A stretch of DNA of 64,000 nucleotides from Dendrophyllia cribrosa (lineage: Eukaryota > Cnidaria > Anthozoa > Scleractinia > Dendrophylliidae): positions 26,879,600 to 26,943,599 of the forward strand of contig JAJLRJ010000007.1 in NCBI GenBank assembly GCA_024195265.1. Reading direction: 5' to 3'. Each line of letters opens with the position of its first letter. Within the stretch, counting starts at the first letter, position 1. Position numbers and translations under genes: made by a program. The notes beneath the pieces were generated by a model that was given only the letters and a program-made list of their open reading frames with translations, did not search any database and was not told where the DNA came from. Positions 49,801 to 60,430 of this stretch are shown here, one piece after another.

Positions 49801-49890
49801 TCTTTTCAAGGAGAGAAATTACAACAAGGAGAAGATTTGGCCGCAGCAGTGAATGCCGCAGCCTCAGAACAAAACTATGAAGCAGAGTGA
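43865..49890 (+). CDS. CCDC12: Coiled-coil domain-containing protein 12, seven exons
   Basis: CCDC12 is a small nuclear protein found in spliceosomal complexes (cwf18 family). Exons 43865-43960, 45365-45429, 46836-46927, 48246-48307, 48534-48568, 49182-49258 and 49811-49890 join in phase at GT-AG sites to a 168-residue protein ending in TGA; human CCDC12 is 166 residues. Diagnostic blocks are LEEEALKRRERLKAMR near the N-terminus, KFRNYMPKDEALKEKK, DLANLAPRKPDWDLKRDV, and KRTQRAIVELIREKL near the C-terminus, with strong heptad character. The protein is highly charged. Exon 5 has only 35 bp. Intron 6 carries a MITE (49503-49771). It starts 185 bp from the TTC21B start on the other strand. Confidence 0.95.
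44070..45320 (+). other. CCDC12 intron 1 interior
   Basis: No gene seen. Short direct repeat CCTCGTCGGTTGTTCAACGTTTGTCG twice (44219-44278). The motifs CTTACTGCCTTTAGAAGGCG (44077) and GCAGTAAGC (45305) may mark the ends of a repeat; not resolved. Confidence 0.3.
47500..47743. mobile_element. MITE with CCAGGGCC ends, uninterrupted copy
   Basis: ~244 bp with inverted ends CCAGGGCCTGGTTGTT; in CCDC12 intron 3. A terminal fragment also occurs near 53666-53700. Confidence 0.6.
49503..49771. mobile_element. MITE with GAGCGGTTTTCAATTGA ends, copy 2
   Basis: Clearly the same sequence as 21211-21490, in CCDC12 intron 6, ending only 40 bp before the last exon. Confidence 0.7.
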
Positions 49891-50700
49891 AGATTTTAAC
49901 AACTTAACGCGCGACAAAAAAAAAAAAAACATTCAACATGTCACGTGTCAAGCGTAACGTATGTCACGGACGTACAAGCTCATATCAAAGATGGACATTA
50001 CATTGGAGGGATCAGAAGATAGAGAAACGCGAATACTCTTCAAGATTGAAGACACTGCTAACTTTGTACTTATAATGTAAATATACTGAATGACTTTCGT
50101 GCGGTGAAACTTAAAAAGGAAAATGGACCTGTTTTTATAGAACTGTTTCTGCTTTTTAAGTGATGACGAATGATTTGGAAAGGAACTGTTATGTTTTAAT
50201 AGCTGACTTAATATATATTTATCGGGGAATCGCCTTTGTACTAGGCTTTCATTACTGTCATTTTCTCCCAGTGAGTCGCCTTCACACATTAGAAGCAGAA
50301 GTTAAGCCACAGAAATAGTTGCGAATAAGAAAATTTGGTTTACTTTACTTAAACCCAGACAGTGTAACAAGCAAGCCAACAGGCAAAGTAATTTCTTTAC
50401 TTGCCCACCAATGTAGAAATGTAAAGACATATCCGTTGTTTTATAAAGAGCATAAAAAAATTTAATATGTTAAACTTTTCCTAAAATGTTCAGCCTCTTT
50501 GAAGCCAACAGCTGTCAGGGGGGATTTGGAAAGGAGTTATTATAAGCTGGAATTTTCAGTGGCGTTTTGTGGCTAAAACGTCTTTCATATGGTAGTCTGA
50601 ACCCCAACCTACCCCGTGCCTGAGAGGCTTACTCGCAGGTTATCATGCGGAGCACAATAGATGGATGTTGTACCCTTGCTTAAAACCTGGAGGCCAGGCA
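49891..50700. other. CCDC12 3' flank
   Basis: 3' UTR and intergenic sequence. No canonical AATAAA close to the stop; AT-rich variants only. Nothing else supported. Confidence 0.4.
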
Positions 50701-50712
50701 AACTTTCACGTA

Positions 50713-50840
50713 ATGTACCGAACACGAGGAAGAGTGTTTCACCTCGAAGTCGGTTAAAAACTGGCTGCGCTTCGTTTTTTAAACCCAGTTCTCGGTGTTT
50801 GGAAATCCTGATGAAATACTCTTCCTTGTGTTTAATATAC
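50713..50840. mobile_element. Palindromic MITE, TATCAAACAC family copy
   Basis: Contains CGAACACGAGGAAGAGTGTTTC and the inverse block with GTGTTTGGAAATCCTGATGAAA; slightly eroded. Confidence 0.6.
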
Positions 50841-50916
50841 GGAAGAAAAAAAACCGGACTCTCTCAAACGGCTGGAAATCGAGCCTAGTATTACGCGCGG
50901 TCACTTAGCCATTCCT

Positions 50917-51137
50917 TAACGTGACAGGTTTGACCTGAGGGTCAAGATTAACGTGACAGATTTGACCTGACGGTTACCGCTTAACGTGACGGATTTGACC
51001 TGAGGGTTACCGCTTAACATGACAGGTTTGACCTTAGGGTTACCGCTTAACGTGACAGGTTTGACCTGAGGGTTACCGCTTAACGTGACAGATTTGACCT
51101 GAGCTTACCGCTTAACGTGACAGGTTTGACTGTACCA
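50917..51137 (+). repeat. 33-bp minisatellite
   Basis: Seven units of TAACGTGACAGGTTTGACCT + GAGGGTTACCGCT, with 1-3 changes each; intergenic between CCDC12 and the LamG-domain gene. Confidence 0.9.
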
Positions 51138-52160
51138 CTAAGAATTATGACCCACTTGTCACTTGCATATTCTGACACCTGTTTGAGTTCCAACTATGCA
51201 CTGACACCCCGCTGACAAGGGTAGCGTCGATTTTTAAATCGACGATATCCGGTAAAAATCGTCTGTAACATATAATCCCCTTTCCCACCTTGTCTCCCCC
51301 TTATGGTAGTGCAAAGTGGATTAGAGAAAAATCTGATTAAGGACGGATAACTTAGTTCATTTCTTCTACGCGGAATTTCTGACTGCAAAACACAAGGTGA
51401 TAACAAAAACATTCAATCGTTGCACTAAAAGGAACATTAAAGTTTTCTTTTTCGTACCAATGATATATTACTTTACCACGGCCTCTCTCCTTAATTGCGT
51501 CACCGTGTCGGACGAAAAAGCAAAAATATTTTGGCTCAAATCGTTAACTATTCAAAAGAAAAAGGCTTTTTTCTGTAGCGGTTTTCGTAACTGCAGAACA
51601 TAGAGATCAAAATATACTTGGTTGCAAAACTTGATCAATTTAGCTGCGTTGGCGGACTTCGATACAGAACAAAAAAGAAACCTCGCTACATTTTTTCTTC
51701 TTCGCCAGTATAACAACGATCCGGGTGTTCTTTCGATGATTTTAGTGTTGGATTGGATTCATGACCTTATTTCGTCGTGAAAACAACGCTATTTCTGTTT
51801 AAACGCGCATTAAAACGTTTTAATAATTTACCGATTATCCGACCCGCAGAAAAGTTACCTGTTATGGTGAAGTTATGGTTCAGTTGAGACAGGGGATCTA
51901 AGTTTGTTTCACAAACAAACTTTATTGTGCTCGAGTTTTATTTCGCGTGAATCGACTCGCCTAAAAAAGGTGATAAAACAGGCCCCGGGGACAATTACAA
52001 CGACAGTTTTACCTGAGTTTTCAACAACCTTCAGGTGACCATTTAACAGGTAAGGCAACTTAGAACGCCCTCGAGGAAATTGAGTTGATACGTTAAGTGT
52101 CAGCGAGAAAGGAAAACAAAACGTTAAGGTCTTAATTCGCTTGTAATTGCACCCTTTGTT

Positions 52161-52437
52161 TATAAATATAAGTTGTTGTTGTTTACAGCAAACAGTACCA
52201 TTGTTTTGTACTTCTGTTAGCCATAACAAAGGTATTTCAAACAAGTAAACAATGTTTCACTGTACCAAATCGATACTCGAGTTAGAAGTACTAGAGAATC
52301 GTACTTGGAATTTTAACATAAGTCGACTGAATGTTCGAATTCGGGTTTTTTTTTCATTCTACTCACTCGCATCCCATCAAGTGAAACTATTTCAGAAAAA
52401 AAAATTCTAAATTTATTTCCTTATTTCTCTTCCATAG
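52161..52437 (+). promoter_or_regulatory. Probable core promoter and 5' UTR intron of the LamG-domain gene
   Basis: A TATAAATA box lies at 52161-52168. A plausible noncoding first exon follows, with a donor-like AAAG/GTATTT near 52230, and a clear pyrimidine-rich acceptor ends TTCCATAG at 52437, 21 bp before the ATG. This suggests a short noncoding exon 1 and a ~200-bp leader intron. The TATA box is visible; the exon structure is inference. Confidence 0.4.
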
Positions 52438-52458
52438 ACTTGAGGCAAAGAACACTCC

Positions 52459-54571
52459 ATGGCAAACCTACACAGCTTGGTAATTTTCCTTTGCTTTGTG
52501 CCATCTGTCAGCTCCTTATATCTCGGTCATATCGTCCCTAGGGTCTACTCACCTGATGTTGTACGGTCCGCCATTCCGAAAGCCGTCTCTCAATCAGAAA
52601 TAACAGACCCGCAACTAGCTCAATTGTTAATGGCGAGGAAGCAAGCGGTTAAAATAACGAACGATATCGATTCGGAGATCAAAACTCGTCTGCAGGATAA
52701 CATTTATCGTAGGACGTTCTATGGCGCACAGGAAACCGACCCAAACGGATTCCCATTCTTCAACGTGAAGCCCATGAACAGTTTGTCAGCGGTTATTGGT
52801 GTACAGGGCGGTGCCTGGTTTCCCGGTCCTTCAGGCGTGGGCATGACGGGAAGTCACATGCTTGAGGGACAGGCGAACCACGAGAACCAGTTCAGCCACT
52901 TTGGTTTTCGTAGAACCCAGGACTCGCAGTTACCACTCCAGAGAGGGCGAGGGCCAGCACCAGGATTGGTGCAGAGAGCTTTGGCCATGAGAAACAAGAA
53001 CGCACAAATGGTGAGGCAGCGCCAGGCACCCTTAGGCCAGACAAACTTGGACCAAACATCCGTGAGTCAGACGGCCTTGGAGCAGGCGCCCTTGAGCCAG
53101 CCGACATCCTTGGACCAAACAACCGTGAGCCAGGAAGCCTTGGAGCAGGTGCCCTTGAGCCAGACACCCTCAGGCGAGGATAATCAAATCAGCACTCGAA
53201 CATTCAATCCAACAACGGCGCAGTCAACACCAGATCCATCGGATGAAATAGAGCGTAAGTAATATACTAAACAGCCATTATGCCAATCTAATGTAGTTTC
53301 TGAACTTACCGTCTTTCCCTACTCTAACCCGTTATGGGTTTAAGTCCTAGCTATCAGATGTTCTTTTACTCTTTTATACTGTACGTCCGCGGATATTAAA
53401 GGGGCTTATAATTAAGACAATCCATCATGATGACTGTTCGTTTCCCGCTTAAATGATTGCAGTGCAACCGCAAAAGACGTTCCTTTTCCTAGAGCTGAGT
53501 TCAGTTGTAGAAATCACAATCAAGCTTATCTAAGTTAGCTTTTTTCTGAATGTAATTAAATAAACAATCAGAATCCAGATTTTTCATGATTTTAATGTCA
53601 TTTAGTTTTGACATTAACTTGCTTAAGTAACATGAAATCTTTGGCTAAAAAACGTTTACAATTAGGACTAGCGCTGACTGGCTTTCGAACAACCGAGCAA
53701 TGGAGTCACGACTGTTTCCCTTTTGGGTCAATTATTCCTCGGGTGATTTTCACGAAACAGCGAGCTAAAGATTGAGCTTTGGAGTTATAAATGGGGTGTT
53801 TTCAACAAGGCAGCATTTTTGTTGCATTAATTGCCCACTTAAATAAAATTGATTGTCATTTAGTTTTGTTAACCCCAAACACCTTTTCTTGCAGATCTTG
53901 GAAATCCTGAAGAATTCGATGAGAAATGCACGGTGCTAAAACTTACGTTTGAAAAATCGGACGGCGACATGGTATTCGACGACTCACCACAGAGGAACGA
54001 TGGGCAGCTTAAAGGAGAGGCTCGCGTTCTGAAAGACGAAACGGACCTCGGACGATCCGTTGTTTTCGGAAACAACGGAAAAATTGTTTTACAAGATGGT
54101 TTTAAGGGGAAACCAAAGAAATCTGTTGCAATTTCAATGTGGGTGAGACTGAATTACGTCAAAGGGACAGTTCCACTCATCACTGCCACCGATAAAAATA
54201 ATTTCGTTCGTTACGACTTGCTACTGCGAAATGGAAAAGGAGAGTGGGTGCACAGAGGGGACTCTGGGAGAGAGCTCTTTCGTGTCCAGTCCAGCTCCTC
54301 GGATATAACCGCTGGCGAATGGCATAACATCGTGGGCAGCTATGATTCTATGTCCAGGACTGCGTCACTTTGGGTTGATGGGAAGGAAGTGAGCAAGCAA
54401 GATGATGTCAGCGGGGTGCTGTCACAGAAGTGGAATAAGCTGACCATATTTGGAGGTAAATCTCGTGGAGACATGGATAACATCTTTATGTTTAGGTGCC
54501 CTTTAGACAAAACTAAAATTGTGGCTTTGTATGTGTCTGATGCAACCCATAAAGATGTCAAAAAAGATTAG
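52459..54571 (+). CDS. Secreted protein with C-terminal LamG/ConA-like domain, two exons
   Basis: Exon 1 is 52459-53254 and exon 2 is 53895-54571; they join in phase (GT-AG) to 490 residues. Residues 1-20 form a signal peptide with a hydrophobic core (LVIFLCFV). Residues ~21-190 resemble nothing I recognise. Residues 197-214 and 218-235 are two copies of an 18-residue Q/S/L-rich block at a 21-residue period (LDQTsVSQxALEQxPLSQ). Residues ~277-467 look like a laminin-G / pentraxin-type jellyroll: a VVFGNNGKIVL strand, ISMWVRL, a GEWHNIVGSYD strand and LWVDGKEV. The mature chain has only two cysteines, Cys277 and Cys467, bracketing the domain and probably disulfide-bonded. Intron 1 separates the repeat region from the domain. 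Function unknown; an extracellular matrix or adhesion role is inference. Confidence 0.88.
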
Positions 54572-54930
54572 ATTGCAATGCTTCAGTGAGGAATCAAGTA
54601 GCGAAACACCTACAAGAAAAACAGAACCGGCCAGAGTCCGTGATCCGTGACGCTGGTCAAAAGGATCGCAGCTCTGGGATGAAAAAGCTGACAACTTCGC
54701 TACGGGTGAAGGAAAAGAGTCAACCATATTTACGTCTGATCTACCTGAAAGACTAATATATCCGTTGTTTGAATTTATATGCAAACTTCGACAAACTAAA
54801 TGATTGGTGTATAATTACAGACAAAGCGTAGCGTTGTTTTTTTATTTTTACAAGTAAACAAGTCATCTATCCTAGCATATTTTCGGAGCTTTAAATAGAA
54901 CAATTTGTCTAAACGTAAGAAAATAATTTA

Positions 54931-54936
54931 AATAAA
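54931..54936 (+). terminator. Polyadenylation signal AATAAA
   Basis: A canonical AATAAA, about 360 bp downstream of the stop of the LamG-domain gene, in an AT-rich stretch; the first clear one after the stop. The exact cleavage site cannot be seen. Confidence 0.4.
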
Positions 54937-55554
54937 ACATTTTTCTCACAACTGAGAAAGGAGTTGCGAATCTGTACAGCGATTCAGTTAATGCGTGGAA
55001 CTCATTTCCCAAATACATTAAGATCTAGAAACGTAATGGAATTAATAATACACTAATCGTGAGGCTAATAAATATAAACGATGCATGTCAAAAGGCCATA
55101 AGATTAAAATAATATTATCAAGAGAATTAATTCCTTTTTGATAAAAAGAAAATGTGATAGAGAATATGTCATAGTCTAAGGAAATAATGGAAAAAAAGGA
55201 GAAACTTCAATGTAATAAATAAGACCTAGTGAACGATCGTTTACTTTGCATTTTCTTTTTCTAATAAAAATGTACAAAGAATAATAAATTAAAATAAATG
55301 ATCACAGTAAGTTACTACCTCTTATTATTTGGTATGATCACATGTAAACGTTATTTATTTCTTAAAGTCGTGTCTATCATTCTTTCTTTATTACAAGAGT
55401 TTACACTACAATCATGCAACAAACAGTCTAAAATAATCTTCTTTTATGCTACTCAAAGTTTTGTGACTTTCTTGGATGTCTTACATGCTTTTGAAGGTAT
55501 AAAATACTTGCCGGGATAACGCAGTTAATGAAATTGCAATTAAGCTTGAAAAAA

Positions 55555-55628
55555 ATTTCCGACGCTTTGGACAGGATTTGAACTCGTCATCAACTGAACT
55601 ACCAAGACCTGATGTTGGGAGCGGCCAA
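55555..55628 (-). pseudogene. Truncated tRNA-like SINE head
   Basis: Minus strand contains TCTTGGTAGTTCAGTTGATGACGAGTTCAAATCC; the anticodon arm is deleted. Confidence 0.4.
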
Positions 55629-55738
55629 TTGTGAATTCAAATACCGTAAAATTCCGAAAGTAACGACCCCCCGAAAGTAGCGACCCCCAAAAGTAACGTC
55701 GAAAAATTATGGCCGCTAATAAATGCAGAAAGTAGCGA

Positions 55739-55744
55739 CCCCCC

Positions 55745-55775
<31 letters not shown>

Positions 55776-55778
55776 AAG
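55739..55778 (+). repeat. Poly-C tract followed by poly-A
   Basis: About 27 C then 12 A inside a repeat of AAAGTAGCGACCCCC motifs (55660-55830) that resembles the ends of the TACCGTAAAAT MITE family. Tract length is likely uncertain. Confidence 0.6.
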
Positions 55779-55921
55779 TAGCGACCCCTCGCCCGAAACT
55801 AGCGAAACCACCCCCACCCCCACCCCGAAAATAGCGAGACCAAGGTTCAATAGGAAGCCAAAAATTATCGCGTAAGCAAAGATGATTGACAGATCGGGAA
55901 AGTTAACCTGCACTAAACTAC

Positions 55922-57774
55922 GAGTCTATCTTTTGGTCGAGGGTCGAGGGTCGAGGGTCCATGTCGAGGGTCGAGGGTACCAAGTCGAGGGTCAATGTTT
56001 TTTATACTTTTTATTCTTTTTTTTTCTTGTAACGTAAGGTAACTATTACGATTCTCTTCTTAGTAGAGGAAACAATATTATTTCGCTTAAACTTCATTGT
56101 TCTCGTTGTGAAGGAAAAGGGGAAGGTGTGTGTGTGTGTGTGTGTGTGTGTGTTGGGGGGTGGGGGGCTTGAACGAGGAGGGGTTTTTTTTGATAGGGGG
56201 CTTAATTTACGGTAGTTTCTAACCGATCAGATGGACCGCTTACCATTCCATACCGAGAAGACGCGCGGGGACTTACGACGATCACGCGACGAAGATGACG
56301 CAAATATGTAGCAGAAGATGTTTGAACATTATAAGATGTTTTCCTAATAATTTCCGGATATCTTTCCAATATTGTTTGAATATTCTTCAACGTCAAGAAG
56401 CTCCGCGAGCGGGCGAAAAAAGCCTGCGTATTTTCTCAGTCGCGCGAAACGTGGATAGAGTCGCCCACGCCTGTTGTACAGGCTAAGGGCAAAATAACAA
56501 GCTAAGGGCATTGCAACAAAAAAATATTAATGCAGATATTCTATTATAAGACATGTTCTATTGAAGTACCAGCTTGTTCGAGTCATACATTTGTACAAAG
56601 ATACATTGTTTGAAAATTTGTTAGAAAAATGTGCTTCTAACTGCGCACGCTGTCCTTCGTCCACCTCCGAAAGGTACAGATTCGTTGAAATATACACGAA
56701 TCCAGAAAACAACGGATTTTTTCTTTGGATGTGGCTTGGTAGAAGGTGATAATACGTATTTGAAAAGTCACTGCTGTAGACCAACTGCCCTGTATAGTCG
56801 TTCTTTCTGATAACTCTTCGATCAAAGTGTTTTACCACAAGATTGTGAGGCGAGCGCCTGTATTTATCCGCGAACGGACTACCACAGCCGTAACAACTTT
56901 TCACACATGGCTTTAGAAGTACAATTTCGTACTTATGAGGCGACATACCTGAATGCCAGGCTGCGGGTGTAGGATTAGGTACTGGCGTTTGTTGGTACAT
57001 GCGCATTTCGCTGACAGTGCCATGAAGCTGTTGTGGAGTTGTTGGAGCTGTCTGATACAACGCCATTCTTTGATGTGTCGCGGCGTAGGGCGAATTCCAC
57101 GAATTGAAACTGTGTAGAGATGATATGGGGTAACGGTCAATGGGTGGGAGCGAAGAGTGGAAAAACCCGCCATTTTCCACGTTTGAAGTTGCAGGGAAGA
57201 AAGAATTGTTTGTAGCGGCAGTTGGCATCGATGTACAATCATATAAATTTTATCATTAACCTCGAAGTTGTGTACCTTGTATCAGACGAACGTTGCTGAT
57301 GTATTTCGTTTTTTCGGAGCTGGACGAAGGACAATTAATTATATAACCCACACATTAAATTATTTTAAGAGAACTTCGATGAAGTTAAGTCGTAAATCCC
57401 CGCGCGTCTTCTCGGTATGGAATGCGTCTTCTCGGTATGGAATGGTAAGCGGTCCATCTGATCGGTTAGAAACTACCGTAAATTAAGCCCCCTATCAAAT
57501 AACACCCTCCTCGTTCAAGCCCCCCACCCCCCAACACACACACACACACACACACACACACCTTCCCCTTTTCCTTCACAACGAGAACAATGAAGTTTAG
57601 GCGAAATAATATTGTTTCTTCTACTAAGAAGAGAATCGTAATAGTTACCTTACGTTACAAGAAAAAAAAAAAGAATAAAAAGTATAAAAAACATTGACCC
57701 TCGACCCTCGACATGGACCCTCGACCCTCGACACGGTACCCTCGACCCTCGACCCTCGACCAAAAGATAGACTC
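55922..57774. mobile_element. Long-TIR transposon-like element with a single cargo gene
   Basis: Terminal inverted repeats of ~360 bp (left 55922-56280) and ~386 bp (right 57389-57774) start GAGTCTATC and contain GAGGGTC tandem repeats and a (GT)n tract; the right TIR has a ~20-bp internal duplication near 57410-57440. A perfect 9-bp target duplication, CTAAACTAC, flanks the unit at 55913-55921 and 57775-57783. The 9-bp duplication fits Mutator-like elements, but no transposase is visible; the only frame is the gene at 56527-57228. Probably non-autonomous. Confidence 0.88.
56527..57228 (-). CDS. Unrecognised zinc-ribbon-like protein inside the TIR element
   Basis: A 233-residue intronless frame filling the unique part between the TIRs. 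Residues ~1-95 are low-complexity, rich in S, T, P and Q. Residues ~105-215 look like a folded domain: LLKPCVKSCYGCGSPF (Cys pair of a zinc site), NLVVKHFDRRVIRKNDYTG, SNTYYHLLPSHIQRKNPLF (His and conserved aromatic run) and LSEVDEGQRAQLEAHFSNKF. I associate this CYGCG ... NTYYHL arrangement with unnamed repeat-borne proteins of invertebrates, but cannot name the family. It has no DDE or recombinase motif. The protein could be a DNA-binding partner of a transposase supplied in trans. Confidence 0.6.
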   Translation of the reverse strand: MPTAATNNSFFPATSNVENGGFFHSSLPPIDRYPISSLHSFNSWNSPYAATHQRMALYQTAPTTPQQLHGTVSEMRMYQQTPVPNPTPAAWHSGMSPHKYEIVLLKPCVKSCYGCGSPFADKYRRSPHNLVVKHFDRRVIRKNDYTGQLVYSSDFSNTYYHLLPSHIQRKNPLFSGFVYISTNLYLSEVDEGQRAQLEAHFSNKFSNNVSLYKCMTRTSWYFNRTCLIIEYLH

Positions 57775-57950
57775 CTAAACTACCAAGCGAGGTGGTTTGA
57801 AAAAAAAAACTATTTAACTGGGTGAAAAAAATCTATTGTTCTTTAATTAATTTCCATATGGGAACCGCTAACATGGTTTAAATTCGGCGAGAGCCAAAAA
57901 TACGCGGCCGCATCAGGAATTTTGTTAAACCGGTTAATTTTAATTAATTG

Positions 57951-58413
57951 AAAATAACCCGGTTGACTACTCTACGAGTGCGGCCGTAGCCATTATCATC
58001 ATTCAAAAATTTACACCAGCCTTGCATTTTCTTGCTGTTACACGTGTTCATATTTCTCCTCCCTGCTTGTAAAAGAATTCTCTGTCGATAATCTCCTAGT
58101 GGAATTCCCTGTCCGTCTGGCCTCTCCTCGATCATTCAGCTGTTCTTAAACTGCGGGTTGTGAAATTTCTCTTTTTATTGCCGCTTTCAGCGCACTGATC
58201 GCTTGCTCCACAATGTTAAGAAAAGGGACTATAAGATGAAAGCATCTTGAGCTCTGTATTGGCTGCTGGATTGACAGCATTCATGAACTGATGAGGCACG
58301 AATGGGCATTTTATAATGCTTTGTGGCATAAGCGATACCTTCCCCCGGGTACCTTCCGGCTTATTGTTAAGTGCCTTAATTATCGTGATCAAGTTACCGT
58401 ATGTCACTTTCAC
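57951..58413 (-). pseudogene. Tc1/IS630-like DDE transposase remnant
   Basis: C-terminal transposase sequence is split over frames. The first frame reads ...ELKMLSSYSPF; after a 1-base shift at ~58222 it continues LNIVEQAISALKAAIKREIS (the SPFLNxxE block carrying the last catalytic acidic residue of DDE_3 transposases); another shift leads to LGDYRQRILLQAGRRNMNT. Upstream domains are not found. Inactive. Confidence 0.65.
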
Positions 58414-58802
58414 TTTACTATTGATTAGAAAAATAAATATACTATTGAATTCGTAGGGACGACATGCAATTTCAAATAGACGAAGGAAAACCGTCGTGTG
58501 TTTATGTTCTCCACAAAACCTATAATTTGATCATTTGACGATGTTGTTTTGCAGGGAATACCAAAATGTAAAATGCACGTGCAGAAGCATTGTTTTCGCT
58601 CAGTCCTATTGTTTTGTGCCGCTCTCGCAGCCTTCGCCGTCGTGGTTGCTAACCTGCGGAAGCTTTAGCAGGCTTATTTCGTTTCTCCTTCTCATCAGAT
58701 GAATAGTAACTTACAATTTTTTTAAAAAAAAGAATATAGCAAATGATAACATGATCTCTCACGTTCAACCTAAACCTGTGTTGCAACGTTATAACCTGAA
58801 CT

Positions 58803-58971
58803 ATGGCCCTGGTCGCACTACCGGTCAAACACAAAAATTAGCCCGTGCAAAATGACATAAAAACAAAAACATTCCACAAAAAGCGTGTCCCACCGGAGCG
58901 GTTTCTTTTGTTTTCCTCGATTTTTGCACGGGCTAACTTTTGTTTTTGACTGTAGTGCGACCAGGCCCTAA
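58803..58971. mobile_element. MITE with GGGCCTGGTCGCACTAC ends
   Basis: 169 bp; inverted arms of ~50 bp with TTAGCCCGTGCAAAA and its inverse. Confidence 0.7.
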
Positions 58972-58972
58972 A

Positions 58973-59467
58973 TAAAAAAAATTTTAAGAAAGAACAAAAC
59001 TGCATGTGATATAAATCGAGATCTGGTTTGTTTGCATGTTGTATCAGGTAAATGCTCGAAAAATTGCGCCAGTTGCACCCTTTCTTCATCTATTTCACTC
59101 GCAAATACGAAGAAGTTCAACAAAAGCATACTTATTCTGACATCTTTTACGGCTTTCCTGTTATTTCTACATGGAAGCTACACCTGAGAAGTAGTGCGAA
59201 CTAGTTTCAGTGCGTATACTACTCTTCATCTTTAGTGCATTCATTACACATATCGCAGTCCTCGTCGTAGCGTTGTAGCACTGCATGAGGCCGTTTTCAT
59301 TCGCATAAACCCCTGCCGATAGGCGCCGAAATGTCTTACTGCAGTTAGGGCAAATTTCAGTCTTTTGTTACCTTTCCTTCCCACGACTTCGTTTTTATGT
59401 ATTGGACAATATCCTGTCTTGATAGAACGGCCAAACGGCCTCCACGTTATTACGAAAAAGTTAAAGT
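58973..59467. other. Intergenic, no gene seen
   Basis: No convincing coding frame, RNA or repeat structure was visible here. Confidence 0.4.
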
Positions 59468-59605
59468 CCAGGGCCGGGTCGTTCAAAGCACGATAAAGCT
59501 AACCCCTCAACAATTGAAAATCTTCCAAAGTTTTCTGTCCTTCAGTTTCGACTTTAACTTGTCTTCACTACTACTAGCTATAAATGACCTCTTGAAAACA
59601 TTTTC

Positions 59606-60430
59606 AAAGGGAACCTCCATTGTCAGAACAAATTGACGTTAAATTGTTGGAAATAAAGTCGAAATTTCAAATTTTTAAAAGAACAGGTGCAAATATAATT
59701 GTAGTGTAGAAATAAAATGGATATAAATATCGCCTATTTTCGCATTCAAATTTCCCGCGCGCCGCCATTTTGAATATTTATGACGTGTTATGGTTACCGC
59801 TATTGTTAAAGGGATGGTTTCACGGTTCGGCGCATGTGCACAGATCTAAATGCTTTATTCGCTTGCTTACCAATTTTATCGGTTAAAAAACAACTCACAT
59901 TTACTTCAATAATCACATACTATAATTAGTCCAAACAAAGCGAAGGATGACCAAAATTCACAGAAAATGTCGACGGATTACACCGACAAAGTCAACACTG
60001 AATAAAACCTTTGACCCAAAGGATTTATTCTACGCTCTGGTGACTTTCATGGCGCACATTGGTATGTATAATCATCCATTCAATCAGCGACATTTTCACG
60101 GGCAAATTTCCCGCCAGAGTTATGTACTCGCTTCCGATTGGTCTAAACAATGAATTTAAATTGGTTACGTTATAGCTTGCACATGCGCCGTACCGTGAAA
60201 CCCTCCCTTTAAGAATCGAAGTTCTTTTGTATGCAAAGACAACCGTAACACGTCATAAATATTCAAAATGGCGGCGTGCGGGAAATTTAAAAGCGAAAAT
60301 AGGCGATATTCATATCCATTTTTTTATACACTAAAATTATATTTGCACCTGTTTTTTAAAATTTTTTTTAATTTAGACTTTATTTCCAACAATTTAACGT
60401 CAATTTGTTATAACAATGGAGGTTCCCTTT
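59606..60430. mobile_element. Fold-back MITE (middle of the nest)
   Basis: Inverted arms of ~200 bp starting AAAGGGAACCTCCATTGT; both arms carry the AAATATCGCCTATTTTCGC and GCCGCCATTTTGAATATTTATGACG blocks. Interrupted in the centre by MITE A copy 3; it interrupts the outer element 59468-60516. Confidence 0.75.
59806..60212. mobile_element. TTAA-flanked MITE, family A copy 3 (innermost of a nest)
   Basis: Third copy with perfect TTAA flanks, inserted into the loop of the fold-back element 59606-60430. Confidence 0.8.

Noticed and set aside
52892..53167. 91-codon antisense frame opposite the LamG-gene repeat region
   Set aside because: Shadow of the Q/S/L repeats of the real gene on the plus strand.
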